Origin: Liriodendron chinense
Lineage: Eukaryota > Streptophyta > Magnoliopsida > Magnoliales > Magnoliaceae
Direction of reading: 5' to 3'
Length of the DNA: 64,000 nt
Assembly: GCA_003013855.2 (NCBI GenBank)
Contig: ML058407.1
Span: 4,544,372-4,608,371, forward strand
Below the pieces are notes generated by a model, which saw only the letters and a list, made by a program, of their open reading frames with translations, was not told the DNA's origin and made no database searches. The translations under genes and the position numbers were made by a program. Of this stretch, positions 22,209 to 33,920 are shown piece by piece. Positions within the stretch are counted from its first letter, which is position 1, and each line of letters opens with the position of its first letter.

Positions 22209-23690
22209 TTACCCTTTAGCTCTGAACTGAGTTTCTGCTAGCTTGCCCTTACTCTTGTGTTCTGGATGTGAGCGTTTTCGATCTTTCGAGGTTTTACTTT
22301 TTTCAACATAATTTGACGTGACCATCTTCCCGATCTCGCGCTTCGGTCTTTCGGCTTTGAACTGTGTTCTTAGCGCGGCTTCCGCTACCATATGGGCCTT
22401 TGTCGCTAAATTCCTAAATGTTGAGAAATTGTGTCCGGATAAACCGAACGAGATTATTGGGTCCATGGCTTGCATACACATCTTGACTTGCTCAGGCTTG
22501 CTAGGCAACTCTCGGCACTACACCGCTACGGCTCCCCATCTATCAATAAACTTCTCGACTGACTCCCCTTGCCTCTGACGAACCAAGGCTAAATCTGTCA
22601 GCGAGACTTCTCGCTCAGTGGAGAAAAATTTGGAAATGAACAAATCTTGCATCTGATCCCAAGTCTTGATAGACCCTGCAGGTAATGACATGTACCATTG
22701 AAATGCCTTTCTAGTCAGCGTCGACCCAAACAATCTGAGGTAGTATTGAGGTACTACAGACAAATTCCCTAGCATCGTCATGAATTGGGTCATATGCTCC
22801 TCGGGCGATCCTCTGCCATCGATTTTGGGGAAATCTGGACGCTTGAAATTGCTGGGAAACGGAATGTCATCAACCTCGGGTAAATACAACACCCGATATA
22901 CATATTTTCCTCTCTTCTCCTTTTCTCTTTCCTGACGCATCAGGTTCGCAACTGTCTGAGACAACTCTTCTTTCGCGGCATGAGATGGTTGCGGTGGTGC
23001 ATGCTCGAATGCAACGTTACTTGGGCATATTTGTGGTTTTATGGCTACTAGTTCTCCTGTTGTCTCCTGTGACTCTCCCAGTGGTTGTCCAATGAGAACA
23101 TTTGGGCTTCTTACTACCCCCTGGGCGACTAGAGCCACTAATGCTTCTTTTATTTCTCTGATCTCTCTGGCTATGTCTTCTTGGACCTGAATGATCTCAT
23201 CTATTTGCTCTTGGATTGGAGGCAGCTCTGCGTCTTGCTCGCTCGCCTCCCTTTCTATGACTTGCACTACTGCGACCTGCACTCGCTGTGGCCTAGCCCT
23301 GATCATGGTGGCTTCAGTAGAGCATGCCTTCATTGCAGTCTTGGTCAATTCCCGGATAGTGAACTGATTCGATGTCTTGACTGGTAGCGTTGTCCTCGTC
23401 ATTACTAGGAAGTCGGCGGCGGCGAAGGAGAATTCTGGTCTGGGTGACACAGTAGCTCTGCTGGTATTGTGGGTTTCATCCCTGAGAACCGGCTTCCACT
23501 GTTTCCTCACATTGCTCTGTGTCTTTGCTATTTCTGCTTTGGTTGAAGTCACTTGTCTATTTTTGGCTCTCTTTGGTAATCGGCGTCTCTGGACAAGTTG
23601 CCAATCGACTTCGGGAATCACTATTTCTGTTGTCGCGAGGTGAGGGAAGTAAAATCCCCCAGAAGCTAGGAAGACCATAGTGGCTGCCAT
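22209..23690 (-). pseudogene. Tat-lineage Gag polyprotein, with in-frame stops
   Basis: The frame starts at Met 23690 and runs to a stop at 22518, then continues in the same frame (22508-22209). The stop at 22518 is TAG where the context suggests Gln. The N-terminal 120 residues are basic and low in order. About residues 130-200 form a helical Glu/Gln-rich segment. About residues 270-390 are the retrotransposon gag core with FPKIDGRGSPEEHMTQFMTM, RKAFQWYMSL and TWDQMQDLFISKFF. The distal part has the Lys/Arg-rich linker before a zinc-type region. Gag packages the RNA into virus-like particles in the cytoplasm. It lies about 400 bp downstream of the primer binding site. Confidence 0.75.
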
Positions 23691-23712
23691 TTGTATAGTT
23701 TTGATGGTTGAT

Positions 23713-23715
<3 letters not shown>

Positions 23716-23762
<47 letters not shown>
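23716..23762. repeat. (CT)n microsatellite
   Basis: About 23 CT units in the Tat leader just upstream of gag. The Arg-Glu repeat ORF over it is an artefact. Confidence 0.95.
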
Positions 23763-23765
<3 letters not shown>

Positions 23766-24093
23766 CAGTCATACGCACATTAAAACACCCCGCACCTTCG
23801 AAAGGAGAGAAGATGCGTCCTTACCAATCGCCATATGGCTCAATGATCGACAGAAATATATAAGTACGAATCATATGCATGCTATGCGAGATTTGAAATC
23901 CTTTTTAGAAAACTCTTGCTTTAAAGATGAAGGGAAGAACGTTCCCGTTGAGAGTCGCCAGTTTGGCGCCTGTGAAGGTGCCGAACATTTCTCCTTGCAG
24001 TAACCTTTCTTACGTACACATCAGTGTCTGCAAATGATTTATCTTAGAATTTTTCTTTACTTAGAGATAACCAAAGATTCTGGTATGTTCGAT

Positions 24094-24110
24094 CCCCAAC
24101 AGAGTCGCCA
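24094..24110 (-). other. Tat primer binding site
   Basis: On the minus strand this reads TGGCGACTCTGTTGGGG, three bases from the LTR end. TGGCGACTC...GGGGA is the type of priming site seen in Tat-lineage elements. A second similar stretch (GAGAGTCGCCAGTTTGGCGCC) is at 23943-23964. Confidence 0.65.
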
Positions 24111-24113
24111 GTT

Positions 24114-24792
24114 TGTTAGAACTAGAAAAATCGTGCTCGTCAGCAGGTTTTCCTGTATTTCATTATTCTGGGGGGAATTCTGAGTATAGAGACATTAATA
24201 GACAATCATAAGCAATCAAAAAGTATACACGAGAAAGCACCGCGAGGTGAATTTTAGTCTAGAGATTCCGAGATCTTTTACACTCCAGGCTGTGAACTGG
24301 TCACGAACCCTTAATTACATCAGTGGGTGATCACCCTTGATTAAAAGGCAAAAGTAAATGCATGCATGTATCATAAATGGATTAAATAAAGTTTTAAAAG
24401 GGCATAAATATAAATAAAATACAACATAGACAACATAGAGATTTTTTACGTGGAAACCCTTACGGGAGAAAACCACGACACAAAGCGACAAGATCCCACT
24501 ATGAATTGCAGTTATACAATAGATGGAATATCAAAGGGATGAAGCACGGATAAATCGAGCAAGTAGTTTAAATCGTCAGGGATTATAATCTCTAGTTCAT
24601 GGTCGCAGGGACCGAGTTTAGGATTTCTTATGGACCAAGCCATTGTTAAGACCAGTTAGATGTTGGTCCCGTGCTCTTTCGGGCTTTCCTAGGATTTTAA
24701 CCAAGTCGTGTATCTCAGTGTCATCACGCGTCTCTGTGGACGAAATGACTTTCAGGAATACACTCCACAGTTTCCATTTAGTTTATCCAGTG
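24114..24792 (-). repeat. Right (5') LTR of the Tat-like element, first segment
   Basis: It starts TGTTAGAACTAGAAAAATCG and closely matches 8935-9660. It is cut at 24792 by the Athila-like insertion (TSD CAGTG) and resumes at 36469. The U5 end of this LTR abuts the primer binding site. Confidence 0.8.
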
Positions 24793-25491
24793 TGTTGAGC
24801 TTCCAATTTATACATGATATAGCCCATTACATCACATTATATGCATGGTTTGCACGTTTAAAAGGCCCATCTAATGCATGTTTTGTGATTGTAGGAATGA
24901 GAGCTACTTCACCCAATTAGAGACCAAAAGAACGTATTTAGATGCATTGGATGAAGATTGAAGGAGGACCAAAGAAAGAAGAAATCAAGTAGAAGAGAGA
25001 AGAGGAAAGAAAGGAAGAAAAAGTGGAGAAATAACAAGGGTCGACCGGTCCTGACCGGTCGGCCGACCTGCCGGCTAGCTTGAAGAACATTAGACAAACG
25101 ACCAGACTGGTCCGACCGGTCAAGACCGGTCGGCTAGCAGGTCGGACACCACCTTGGAAGCACGCTGGACCTAGGAACATCCTGGTCCGACTGGTCAAGA
25201 CCGGTCGGCCAATGGGACAGCCACCTTTGAGCACTCCCTGGACTGAAAACACACAAGCACGACCGGTCAAGACCAGTCAGGCCAGCCCAGTCCGACCAGC
25301 CATGACCGGTCGGCCATGTGAAAACAACACGCCTTCTAAATCTGAACTCCAAAAAGTTCTACGCAGTGCGTATCTTTACACAATTTCTGGAAGATTCCTA
25401 CGTAAGAGAGTTCCCCCACTATAAAAGGACACCTAGGGTCTCTTCCTAGGGCATGATAGAAGCCAAGGAACTTCGTGGGAGAGGAAGGAAG

Positions 25492-27452
25492 TGTTAGTGC
25501 ACTTTTCTGTGGCATACTAGTGCACCTTGTTTGTCAATTACTTAGGTCAGTGAGTCTATTGTCGGTTGAGCTTAATGAAGATGAAGACCAAAGACTCAAG
25601 TGGCCCTGCTGCATCAAGGAGAAGATTCAGGTAAAAGTGATGCCTTGGTGTGCCTTAACCTTGACCAAAACCTAACCCATAACCTCTTAGATGACTTGGA
25701 CCAACTAGGTATACCCTTAGTCATCATCATTAGTCTTAGAACTCCATGAAAAACATGATAAGTTAGACTAATTTAAGAGGTGGAAGCTGTTGTAAACAAA
25801 ACAGCTCAAAACAGCAGTTTCCGATTGATCGCCGATCAATCGGACGTTGGCTCCGATAGGACTCCGATCAATCGGACAGAAGCTCCGATCAATTAGAAAT
25901 TTTTCCAGCAACCTTGAAAATCCACTGGACATATTTTCGATCAATCGGACAGTCTTCCGATCCATCGGAAGGGGTCCGTCCGATCAATCGGACAGTGTCC
26001 CGATCAATCGGAATATCTTTCAGAGACTTCACTGGATAGATTTCCAATCAATTGGACTTGTCTCCGATCAATCGGACAGGTCTCCGATCAATCGGACCTT
26101 CTTCCGATCAATCGGAGATGCGTGAATCTGCCCGTTTTTTGACCGTTGGAAGAAAATCTATTTAAGATGGGGGATTCATTTTTGAGCCAATAGAGGGGAT
26201 TTTGAGGAGATAGGAGCCACCATTGTTGAAGATCATTAAGAGCCCTATTCCTAACCCAAACAAGTGATCTTCCTTGTGATTCATCACAAGTACGGAGCAT
26301 TCAAAGCTCAAGAAGAAGATGCACTTGTCCCTCTTTTGATCTCTAGAGATTGGATTGATCTTGATAGTCATATTCTTATCCAATACTCTATGATGAGATC
26401 GTTGTAGGTGAGACTCTCTAGGTAACCCTTTCCCATAAGTTGTAGAGATCTCAAACCTACCTTTCCTAGCACCTTGGGCATCTCCAATGGAGCATCACAT
26501 GCAAGGTAGCTGATCTTGGAGCTGAAGTCTTGGCAAAGCAGCGGCAGTCAAAAGATCGGGGGAGCACAAGGGGAGCTGATTCAAGAACGGGAGAGCGAGA
26601 AGAAGTAACCCAAAGCGGCGCTATAAAGGGGCTCAATCCGACAAGTGAGGTTGTCTTGTTAGGAGTCCATCCACTCAATTCCCTGTGGGGGTTGAGTGTA
26701 GAGTTTGTTTGACAAACTCGACCTAGGGTTGTTAGCAGATCCTTGGCCTATTAGTTGGGCCTAAAATCTAGGGACGTCAGCCATTCCTTGGCACGTTAGT
26801 CGGGCCTAAACAAAGTCTCCAAGGGGGAGCCACCAACACAGGTGCAAACGTGTAGGTTGGGAGGAACCTGTAAACTCCCCGGTTGGGTGGATCCGAGTTA
26901 AAACACCTTGGTTGGGAGGAACCAGATTTAAACTCCCCAGTGAATGCCGGTGTGCTCAAAGGGGTTGAGTACTTGAACCGGGAGTGGAGTAGACAAGTAG
27001 TCGAACCACTATACATCCTTGTGTTTGCGATTGTTCTTGAGCACATTTCTCTTTATGCATTGTGTTTAATTGGTTAATTATGAATGCTTAGTTAGGAATG
27101 CATGCTAGGCACTTGATAGGCACATCCACACTCACAAGATGTACTTTCACTACCTCATGTTGACTTGAGCATTTCTTGATCCATCCTCTATAGTCCACAT
27201 GAGTTGTTTAGACTAGGTTGCTGATTGCACTTATCGTTTGCTAGTCTTTTGATTGGAGCCCACTTAGGCTTGGAAGCCGAAGTGTTAATCGCTTACGTAG
27301 CTTAATTTGTTGAATTGTTTAAGTAGGCGAAAATAATTTTAAAAAGGTCCTAATCACCCCCTCCTATAGGTTTAGCTATAATTCTAGTTGCTCTTTAAGC
27401 TTCCGCACGTATATGCATAGGGTGTCGTGTTAGACTACCCGACGTAATTTCA
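25492..27452 (+). mobile_element. Solo LTR of SIRE-like copia family, TSD GGAAG
   Basis: The 1961-bp LTR runs TGTTAGTGCAC...GTAATTTCA and is flanked by GGAAG at 25487-25491 and 27453-27457. It is the same family as the inverted solo LTR at 42697-44650, and its ends resemble the LTR at 59898-62044. A TATA-like TCTATTTAAGATG lies at about 26156. An array of CCGATCAATCGGAC lies just upstream of it. Its insertion breaks the 5' LTR of the Athila-like element. Confidence 0.9.
25818..26122 (+). repeat. CCGATCAATCGGAC palindromic array in the SIRE solo LTR
   Basis: About ten copies or near copies of the palindrome CCGATCAATCGG, often followed by AC, at variable spacings of roughly 20-50 bp, ending about 35 bp before the TATA-like box. 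This is the position occupied by GACCGGTC arrays in the other LTR families of the window. Confidence 0.85.
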
Positions 27453-28199
27453 GGAAGCAGTCATGGAGCTTTTGCAACCCTCCAAACTCTAAGTTTTTAT
27501 GTTTTCTAGTTTTTTTTATGAGTTCTAGTTGTAGTATGACAATGCTCGGCTCGAATCTCTCAGCTAAGGTTAAGAGATGAAGCTTGTAGCCAATTTCATG
27601 TTTGATTCAGTTTAATTCAAGTAGCTTTACTTCAAGTTCGAATTTTGAATGTTCTAGTTCTTAAAATTGATATTTTTAGACATTTTATAAGAGTTCATGT
27701 GCTCCGGACATGGATTCCTTGCAATTCTCTGAGATTATCATGTTTTGCTTGATTAGATTCGAATTATTGTAACCCTTGAGCATGCCATAGTCCATAGGCA
27801 TGGATGTTACTCCGAAGGCTATGATTTCAATTCTATATGTGTTGAATGGGACTAAAACTTAGAAGTTCAACTTGAATGGGATTGAATGTGTTTAATGCTT
27901 TATTTTCCAACTAGATGAGAGATAGGACTTCAAATCTAGTTGTGTATCATGCTTGGATTGATTGGATTGACATGGGATTACTACAAGTGGATCCTTGAAA
28001 GCCTTAGTGCCTTTAATTACTATTTTTCTTAAGTTACTGTTTTAGCATAATTATCTCAATTGAAACCTCTAAATTATTAAAATCCTAGTTGCTGAAACAA
28101 CTTAGGAATTGTTCTCTAATTCCTTGTGGATCGACCTCGATCTTACCGAGATTTATTTCTACATCACAGCCATACACTTGAGGCAAGCGAACAAGTTTT

Positions 28200-28217
28200 T
28201 GGCGCCGCTGCCGAGGA
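28200..28217 (+). other. Primer binding site, Asp-tRNA type
   Basis: TGGCGCCGCTGCCGAGGA stands six bases after the LTR end. It is near-complementary to the 3' end of plant tRNA-Asp. Confidence 0.8.
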
Positions 28218-28685
28218 ATTTAGATGACGGTTCTAAATTGTTTTAGAGGCTATAGAGTAGGAGTAGTTAGGATTTATTGTTTTCTTCGGATTAGTTTTTC
28301 TGAATTCTAGAACTAACAAAGTTCATTTTGTTTTGTAGGAAGTTCTTCTAGTTCAAGCAAATCGGTACTATCCTTCCAACTTGAACTCTTTTAGTTTTTA
28401 TTTTTTTTATTTTCAGATTTTAGGATTTAGGATTTAGGAGTAGTTTAGCTTTCGAATTTTGTGGTTTATGTCCCGTTGGGAACGAGACCACAACAATCGT
28501 CTCCAATCCGAAGGTGGTTTAGTTGGATCCACTATCCATTCATAGACGAATCCTAAAATCTGTAGAACATTATGAAAGTTTGGGGAGCATGGATCAAACA
28601 CCTTTAAGGAATCCTCCCCCCTACTCCAATAACAAACGCAAATCAAGAGGGAGTAGGAGAGAATAAGGTACATAATGTTCCTCCA
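28218..28685 (+). other. Leader of the Athila-like element
   Basis: No intact gene. From about 28589 a coding-like text (MDQTPLRNPPP) leads toward gag, but a run of six C at about 28615-28620 throws it out of frame with the ORF at 28686, so the original gag start was probably upstream of 28686. Confidence 0.5.
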
Positions 28686-30080
28686 ATGAGATCATTACGG
28701 GACTACCTACAACCGGCCCGTGCAACCACACCCTCTTGCCTGGTTCTACCACCAACCAAGAAAAATATTGATATAAAGTCGGGTGTGATTCAACTAATAC
28801 CAAAGTTCCATGGGCTAGACTCTGAAAGCCCATATTTGCACTTAAAGGAATTTGAAGAAGTGGTAGCTACCTTGCAATACACTAATGTTTCAGAAGATAC
28901 CATTAAACTTAAACTCTTTCCCTTTTCATTGAAAGAAAAGGCCAAGAATTGGCTTCACTCTCTTAGACCACACTCGATAGGGTCATGGAACGAGATGACC
29001 CGGGAATTCTTGAAAAAGTTCTTCCCGGCTCATAAAACGAACACCCTTCGACGAGCCATAATGAATTTTTCAACTAAAGAGGGTGAATCTTTCTTCCAAT
29101 GTTGGGAAAGGTTTAAGGACCTCCTACTTGCTTGCCCAAATCATGGCTACGAGAGTTGGTGAATTATAAACTTCTTCAACGATGGATTAAGTTCCAATAT
29201 GCGCCAATTCGTAGAGATGATGTGCAACGGCGAGTTCATGAGCAAAAATCCAGATGAAGCTTGGAGTTATTTGGATATGTTGGCCGAGAATGCCCAATCT
29301 TGGGATACCTCGGATAAATCCAATAACCCCAAGCCTACTCAAGAGAAAGAGAAAGGAGAGATCTATATCCTCAAGGAGGAAGACGATGTGAATGTAAGGT
29401 TAGCCAACCTCACAAGGAAGATCGAGGCCATGGAACTTAGTAAGAGTGGAGTTCTAAAGTCCAATGAAGTTATTGAGACCATGTGTGGGATTTGTCTCAC
29501 CAATTTACACACTACGCAAAATTGTACTACAATTCTTGCATTTCAAGAGGTGTTACATGAACATGAAAATGCCACGTATGGTTATCAACGGCCTTTCAAT
29601 GGACTGGTGGGTAATACGTATAATTCTACTTGGAAGAACCACCCAAATTTCAGTTGGAAGAATGTTCCCACGGGCAATCCTACCAACTCTCAAGGAGGGC
29701 CAACCATGCAAAATATGGCCTCACCTCAATTCTCAATGGAGGATACTTTAAAAGCGTTTATACAAGGGCAAACGCAAATTAACCAAACGAATCAGCAAAT
29801 GTTCCAAGAGCTTAAAGTCTCGGTTGATGAGATTAAGGGACGCTTGAATGCTAGGGAAGGGACCTTTCCGGCCCAACCTCAGCCCAATCCAAAGCAAGTA
29901 CATGAAGTAAGTATTCTTGATCATTTCAACCAACATATGGAGCAAGCCAAATCTGTCACCACTCTTAGAAGTGGTAAAAAAATTGACAAATCTATTCCGG
30001 TGAAGGCCGACAAGCCTAATGATCCGGTAAATTCTGGACGGATCCAACTTAGCCCCATAAGAAAAGGAATGCATTTATAA
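28686..30080 (+). pseudogene. Gag of the Athila-like element, one in-frame stop
   Basis: It starts MRSLRDYLQP, followed by the gag core: LIPKFHGLDSESPYLHLKEF, then KLKLFPFSLKEKAKNWLHSL and TREFLKKFFPAHKTNTLRRA. A TGA at 29160-29162 interrupts the frame, which continues as IINFFNDGLSSNMRQFVEMM. The second half holds a short Cys-containing piece (CGICLTNLHTTQNC) in the place of a zinc knuckle and a Gln/Asn/Pro-rich linker. The stop probably came from CGA by C-to-T change. A frame break near 30075 separates it from the protease region. Gag forms the particle that packages the element RNA. Confidence 0.8.
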
Positions 30081-30813
30081 GCCCGTAACACCATTTCCTT
30101 CGAGATTGGTTGCTCCAAAATCTCTTCCAAACTCTCATGATATTTTAGAGATTTTCAGACAAGTTAAGATAAACATTCCGTTGCTTGATGCCATCAAACA
30201 AATCCCCTCTTATGCCAAGTTTCTAAAGGACCTATGCACAAGTAAACGCAAATATAATGTGCAGAAAAAGGCCTTCTTAAATGAGCGAGTGCCATTCTCA
30301 CTCAAAAGACCCCCCCAAAATTCAAAGATCCCGGTAGTCCCACAATCTCATGTATCATTGGAGACTACCGGATTGAGTGTGCAATTGCTAGATTTGGGGG
30401 CAAGCGTAAAATTGATCCTGTACTCGGTATATGAGCAATTGGGTCTTGGTGAATTAAAACCCACCAAAACCACGTTGCAACTCGCTAATAGATCCATCCG
30501 TGTACTGAGAGGGATAGTTGAGGATGTTCTAGTTTAAGTTGACAAATTCTACTACCCAGTAGATTTTATCGTCTTCGACACACAAGCGGTTCTAAATGCT
30601 AACACTCAAATACCAGTGATCTTAGGCCGTCCGCTCCTTGCTACATCAAACGTAATCATCAATTGCAGGAATGGGGTGATGTAATTATCCTTTGGGAACA
30701 TGACATTAGAGGTGAGTGTGTTCCACTTGGGCAAAAGGCACAGGGATGTTGATGATGACGAGCTCTTCGAGGTAAACATGCTCGAATCTTTTGAAGGAGA
30801 GGAGCTCCTCTAA
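30074..30813 (+). pseudogene. Protease region of the Athila-like element
   Basis: The ORF 30106-30537 and its in-frame continuation hold the aspartic protease: LLDLGASVKLILYSVYEQLG carries the catalytic Asp in a D-L-G-A-S context, and downstream VILGRPLLATS is the flap-end ILGRP motif. In-frame TAA codons at 30535, 30682 and 30811 split the region. Each is explained by a single C-to-T change in a CAA codon, though this is an inference. The enzyme would cleave the polyprotein. Confidence 0.75.
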
Positions 30814-30831
30814 CTTGAACCACTAGAAAGC

Positions 30832-32550
30832 TTGGAGACATGCTTGGCACATTTCGAGGATTCCAAAGACCCCATCATTAGTGAAATTGTGCAAGCATTG
30901 AATATTGAGAGACCGGTAGTTGGTACTAGCCGGTGGAGGCCCCATTTTGAAAGATTGCCACCAACCACATCAAGGCCTCTACCGTCTAACATCAAACCAC
31001 CAAAGCTTGACCTTAAAACATTGCCATCCGAGCTTAAATATGTACACTTGGGTCAAGAAGAAACATTCCCAGTTGTCATTGCCTCTCACCTAGGGAAAGA
31101 CCAAGAGCTCAAGTTGATTGAGCTACTCAAAGAACATAGGGGAGCCATAGGTTGGACAATAGCGGATCTCAAAGGGATAGATTCTTCGGTTTGTACTCAC
31201 CGTATACACCTCGAAGAAAATGCAAAAACGACTAGACAACCTCAAAGAAGGCTAAATCCAAACATGATGGAGGTTGTCAAAGCCGAGATGTTAAAGCTAC
31301 TAGATGTGGGTATCATCTACCCCATCTCGGATAGCCAATGGGTGAGTCTTACCCAAGTTGTCCCCAATAAATCTGGTATTACCATCATAGAAAATGCCAA
31401 CAACAAGCTTATACCGACTAGAGTAACCACCAGTTGGCGTGTGTGCATTGATTATCGGAAGCTAAACACAGTCACTAGGAAGGACCACTTCCCTCTCCCA
31501 TTCATGGATCAAATTTTGGAGAGGTTAGCGGGTCATTCTTATTATTGCTTCCTAGACTGGCTATTCCGGCTACAACCAAATAGAGATAGCCCCAGAGGAC
31601 CAAGAGAAAACCACATTTACATGCCCGTTTAGTACATTCGCATACCAAAGAATGCCATTCGGGCTATGTAATGCACCCGCCACATTCCAATAATGCATGT
31701 TGAGTATTTTCTCAGACTTAGTGGGTGAATTTCTTGAGGTGTTCATGGATGATTTTTCTGTTTTTTGTTGTACTTTTGATGAGTGCCTCAATCACTTGAA
31801 GTTGGTCTTAATGAGGTGTGAGGAGAAAAACCTCATTTTAAATTGGGAAAAGTGTTATTTCATGGTACAAAGAGGAATAGTCCTTGGACATATCATCTCG
31901 TCCAATGGAATAGAGGTAGACCGGAAAAAAAATGACATAATTTTCAATCTACCACCACCCAAAAGCATACACGATGTGCGGTCCTTCCTTGGATATGCCG
32001 GTTTCTATAGAAGATTCATAAAGGATTTTAGTTATATCTCAAGGCCTTTATGTAACCTTCTCCAAAAGGAGAACCAATTTGAGTGGAGTGTCGAATGTCA
32101 ATTAGCTTTTTCAAAGCTAAAAGACATGTTAACAATCGCTCCTATCATGCAACCACCAGATTGGTCCATACCTTTTGAGTTGATGTGCGATGCAAGCGAT
32201 TATGCTATTGGGGCGGTGTTTGGCCAAAAGAAAGATAAGAAGCCCCATGTTATCTACTACGCAAGTAGGACCTTGAATCCTACCCAAGTTAATTACTCGA
32301 CTACGGAGAAAAAGCTCCTAGCCATCATCTTTACCTTGGACAAATTCAGGCCTTACTTAATAGGATCCAAGGTCATCGTTTACACAGATCATGCGGCACT
32401 GAAACACCTTCTTTCTAAGAAGGATGCCAAGCCCCGTTTGCTTAGATGGATCCTTCTCCTTCAAGAATTCGATTTGGAGATCAAGGACAAGAAAGGAGTA
32501 GAAAATGTAGTGGCGGATCATCTATCCCGCCTAGTCCTACCTAATTCTGT
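30832..32550 (+). pseudogene. Reverse transcriptase and RNase H of the Athila-like element
   Basis: The RT begins near 31100 with IGWTIADLKGIDSSVCTHRI and continues to WRVCIDYRKLNTVTRKDHFP. An extra base near 31557 shifts the frame, and a TAA near 31693 follows. The frame is recovered in the ORF at 31697, with the catalytic FMDDF at about 31746. The connection and RNase H parts follow, including FELMCDASDYAIGAVFG, with the first catalytic Asp, and YTDHAALKHL. The lesions exclude a functional enzyme. RT and RNase H make the cDNA from the element RNA. Confidence 0.85.
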
Positions 32551-33920
32551 TGACGAGTCACCTATTAAGGACTCATTCCCTGATGAGCAACTCTTTGTTG
32601 CTATGCATCCACCATGGTACGCTGACATAGCCAATTATCTTTCCACAGGTGCGATGCCGACTCATTGGACTGCGCAGGACAAATGTAAATTTCTAAGGGA
32701 AGTGCGCAGATTTTTCTGGGATGAACCTTTATTGTTTAAATATTGCCCAGACCAAATTATAAGGAGATGTGTCCCTGATGATGAACATAATTCCTTCATC
32801 TCCTTTTTCCATGATCAAGCATGTGGGGGTCATTTTTTCCGCCAAGAAAACCACTGTAAAAATTCTGCAATGTGGTTTTTATTAGCCCACTCTATTTAAG
32901 AACACCCATGAGTTTTACAAAGCTTACGATCGTTGCCAAAAGTTAGGAGGATTATCTCGTCGAAATATGATGCCTCTCTCCCCAATTCAACATCTTAAAG
33001 TCTTTGACTATTGGGGCATCGATTTCATGGGACCGTTCCCCTCATCTTTTGGACATGTCTATATAGTGCTTGCCGTAGACTATGTGTCTAAATGGATAGA
33101 GGCTATTCCATGTAGAACCAACGATCATCGTACGATTCTAAAGTTCCTCAAAGAAAACATACATTCTAGATTTGGAACGCCTCGAGCCATCATTAGTGAT
33201 GGTGGTTCTCACTTTTGCAATAGGCCTTTTGAAGCCTTAATGAAGAAATATGGCATTAGGCATAAAGTGAGTACCTCATACCACCCACAGACAAGTGGGC
33301 AAGCTGAAATCTCCAATCGGAAAATCAAACATATTTTGGAAAAGACGGTGAGGCCAGATCGTAAAGATTGGTCACTAAGATTAGATAATGCGCTTTGGGC
33401 TCACCGTACCGCTTACAAGACACCCATTGGGATGTCCCCTTATAAACTTGTCTATGGAAAAGCTTGCCACTTGCCTGTGGAGATTGAACATAAAGCCTAT
33501 TGGGCAATTCGGGCATTAAATTTTAACATTGACAAGGCTAGCTCGCTTCGCAAACTCCAACTTAATGAGCTTGATGAGATTCGGAATGATGCGTATGAGA
33601 ACTCGAGGATTTACAAGAGTAGGATGAAGGCCTTTCATGGCAAACATATATTTAGGAAATCATTCCATGAGGGTCAGAAAGTACTCTTGTACAGTTCCTG
33701 ACTTCATCTTTTTCCGAAAAAATTGCGATCTCTATGGACCGGCCCATATATTGTTAAAGAAGTCTTTCCTCATGGGGCTGTCGAGATTGAGAATGCAACG
33801 AATGGTAACTGTTTTAAAGTTAATGGACAACGCCTTAAACCATTTGTTGAGAAATTTGATTCAGAGGACATGTCCATCACTCTAAATGATCCTATCAGGA
33901 TGACTGATCTCCTAGTTTGA
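32551..33920 (+). pseudogene. Integrase of the Athila-like element
   Basis: The His/Cys zinc region starts in the end of the first ORF (HDQACGGHFF, with the CDRC-like pair beyond 32900 in another frame), so there is a frame break near 32870. The catalytic core in 32967-33701 shows D at FDYWGIDFMGPFP, D at ISDGGSHFCN and the E-containing HPQTSGQAEISN. A TGA at 33699-33701 ends it, and the same frame continues to 33920 with WTGPYIVKEVFPHGAVEIEN, a C-terminal domain. The stop is where Arg (CGA) is expected from context. The enzyme would insert the cDNA. Confidence 0.85.

Larger units (their letters stand above)
24793..28193 (+). repeat. 5' LTR of the Athila-like element, interrupted
   Basis: The outer parts are 24793-25491 and 27458-28193. 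Without the insertion the LTR is about 1.44 kb, equal to the 3' LTR. The GACCGGTC array lies at 25043-25318 and the TATA box CTATAAAAGG at 25419-25428. A solo LTR of another family was inserted 65 bp downstream of the TATA box. Confidence 0.85.

Noticed and set aside
23557..23778. ORF with a long Arg-Glu repeat (and Ser-Leu on the other strand)
   Set aside because: It is a CT microsatellite read as protein.
25134..25352. ORFs with TGRTGRP/DRSDRS-type repeats in LTRs (also 10623-10911, 20622-21024, 35172-35597, 60433-61072)
   Set aside because: Translations of the GACCGGTC array; no independent coding evidence.
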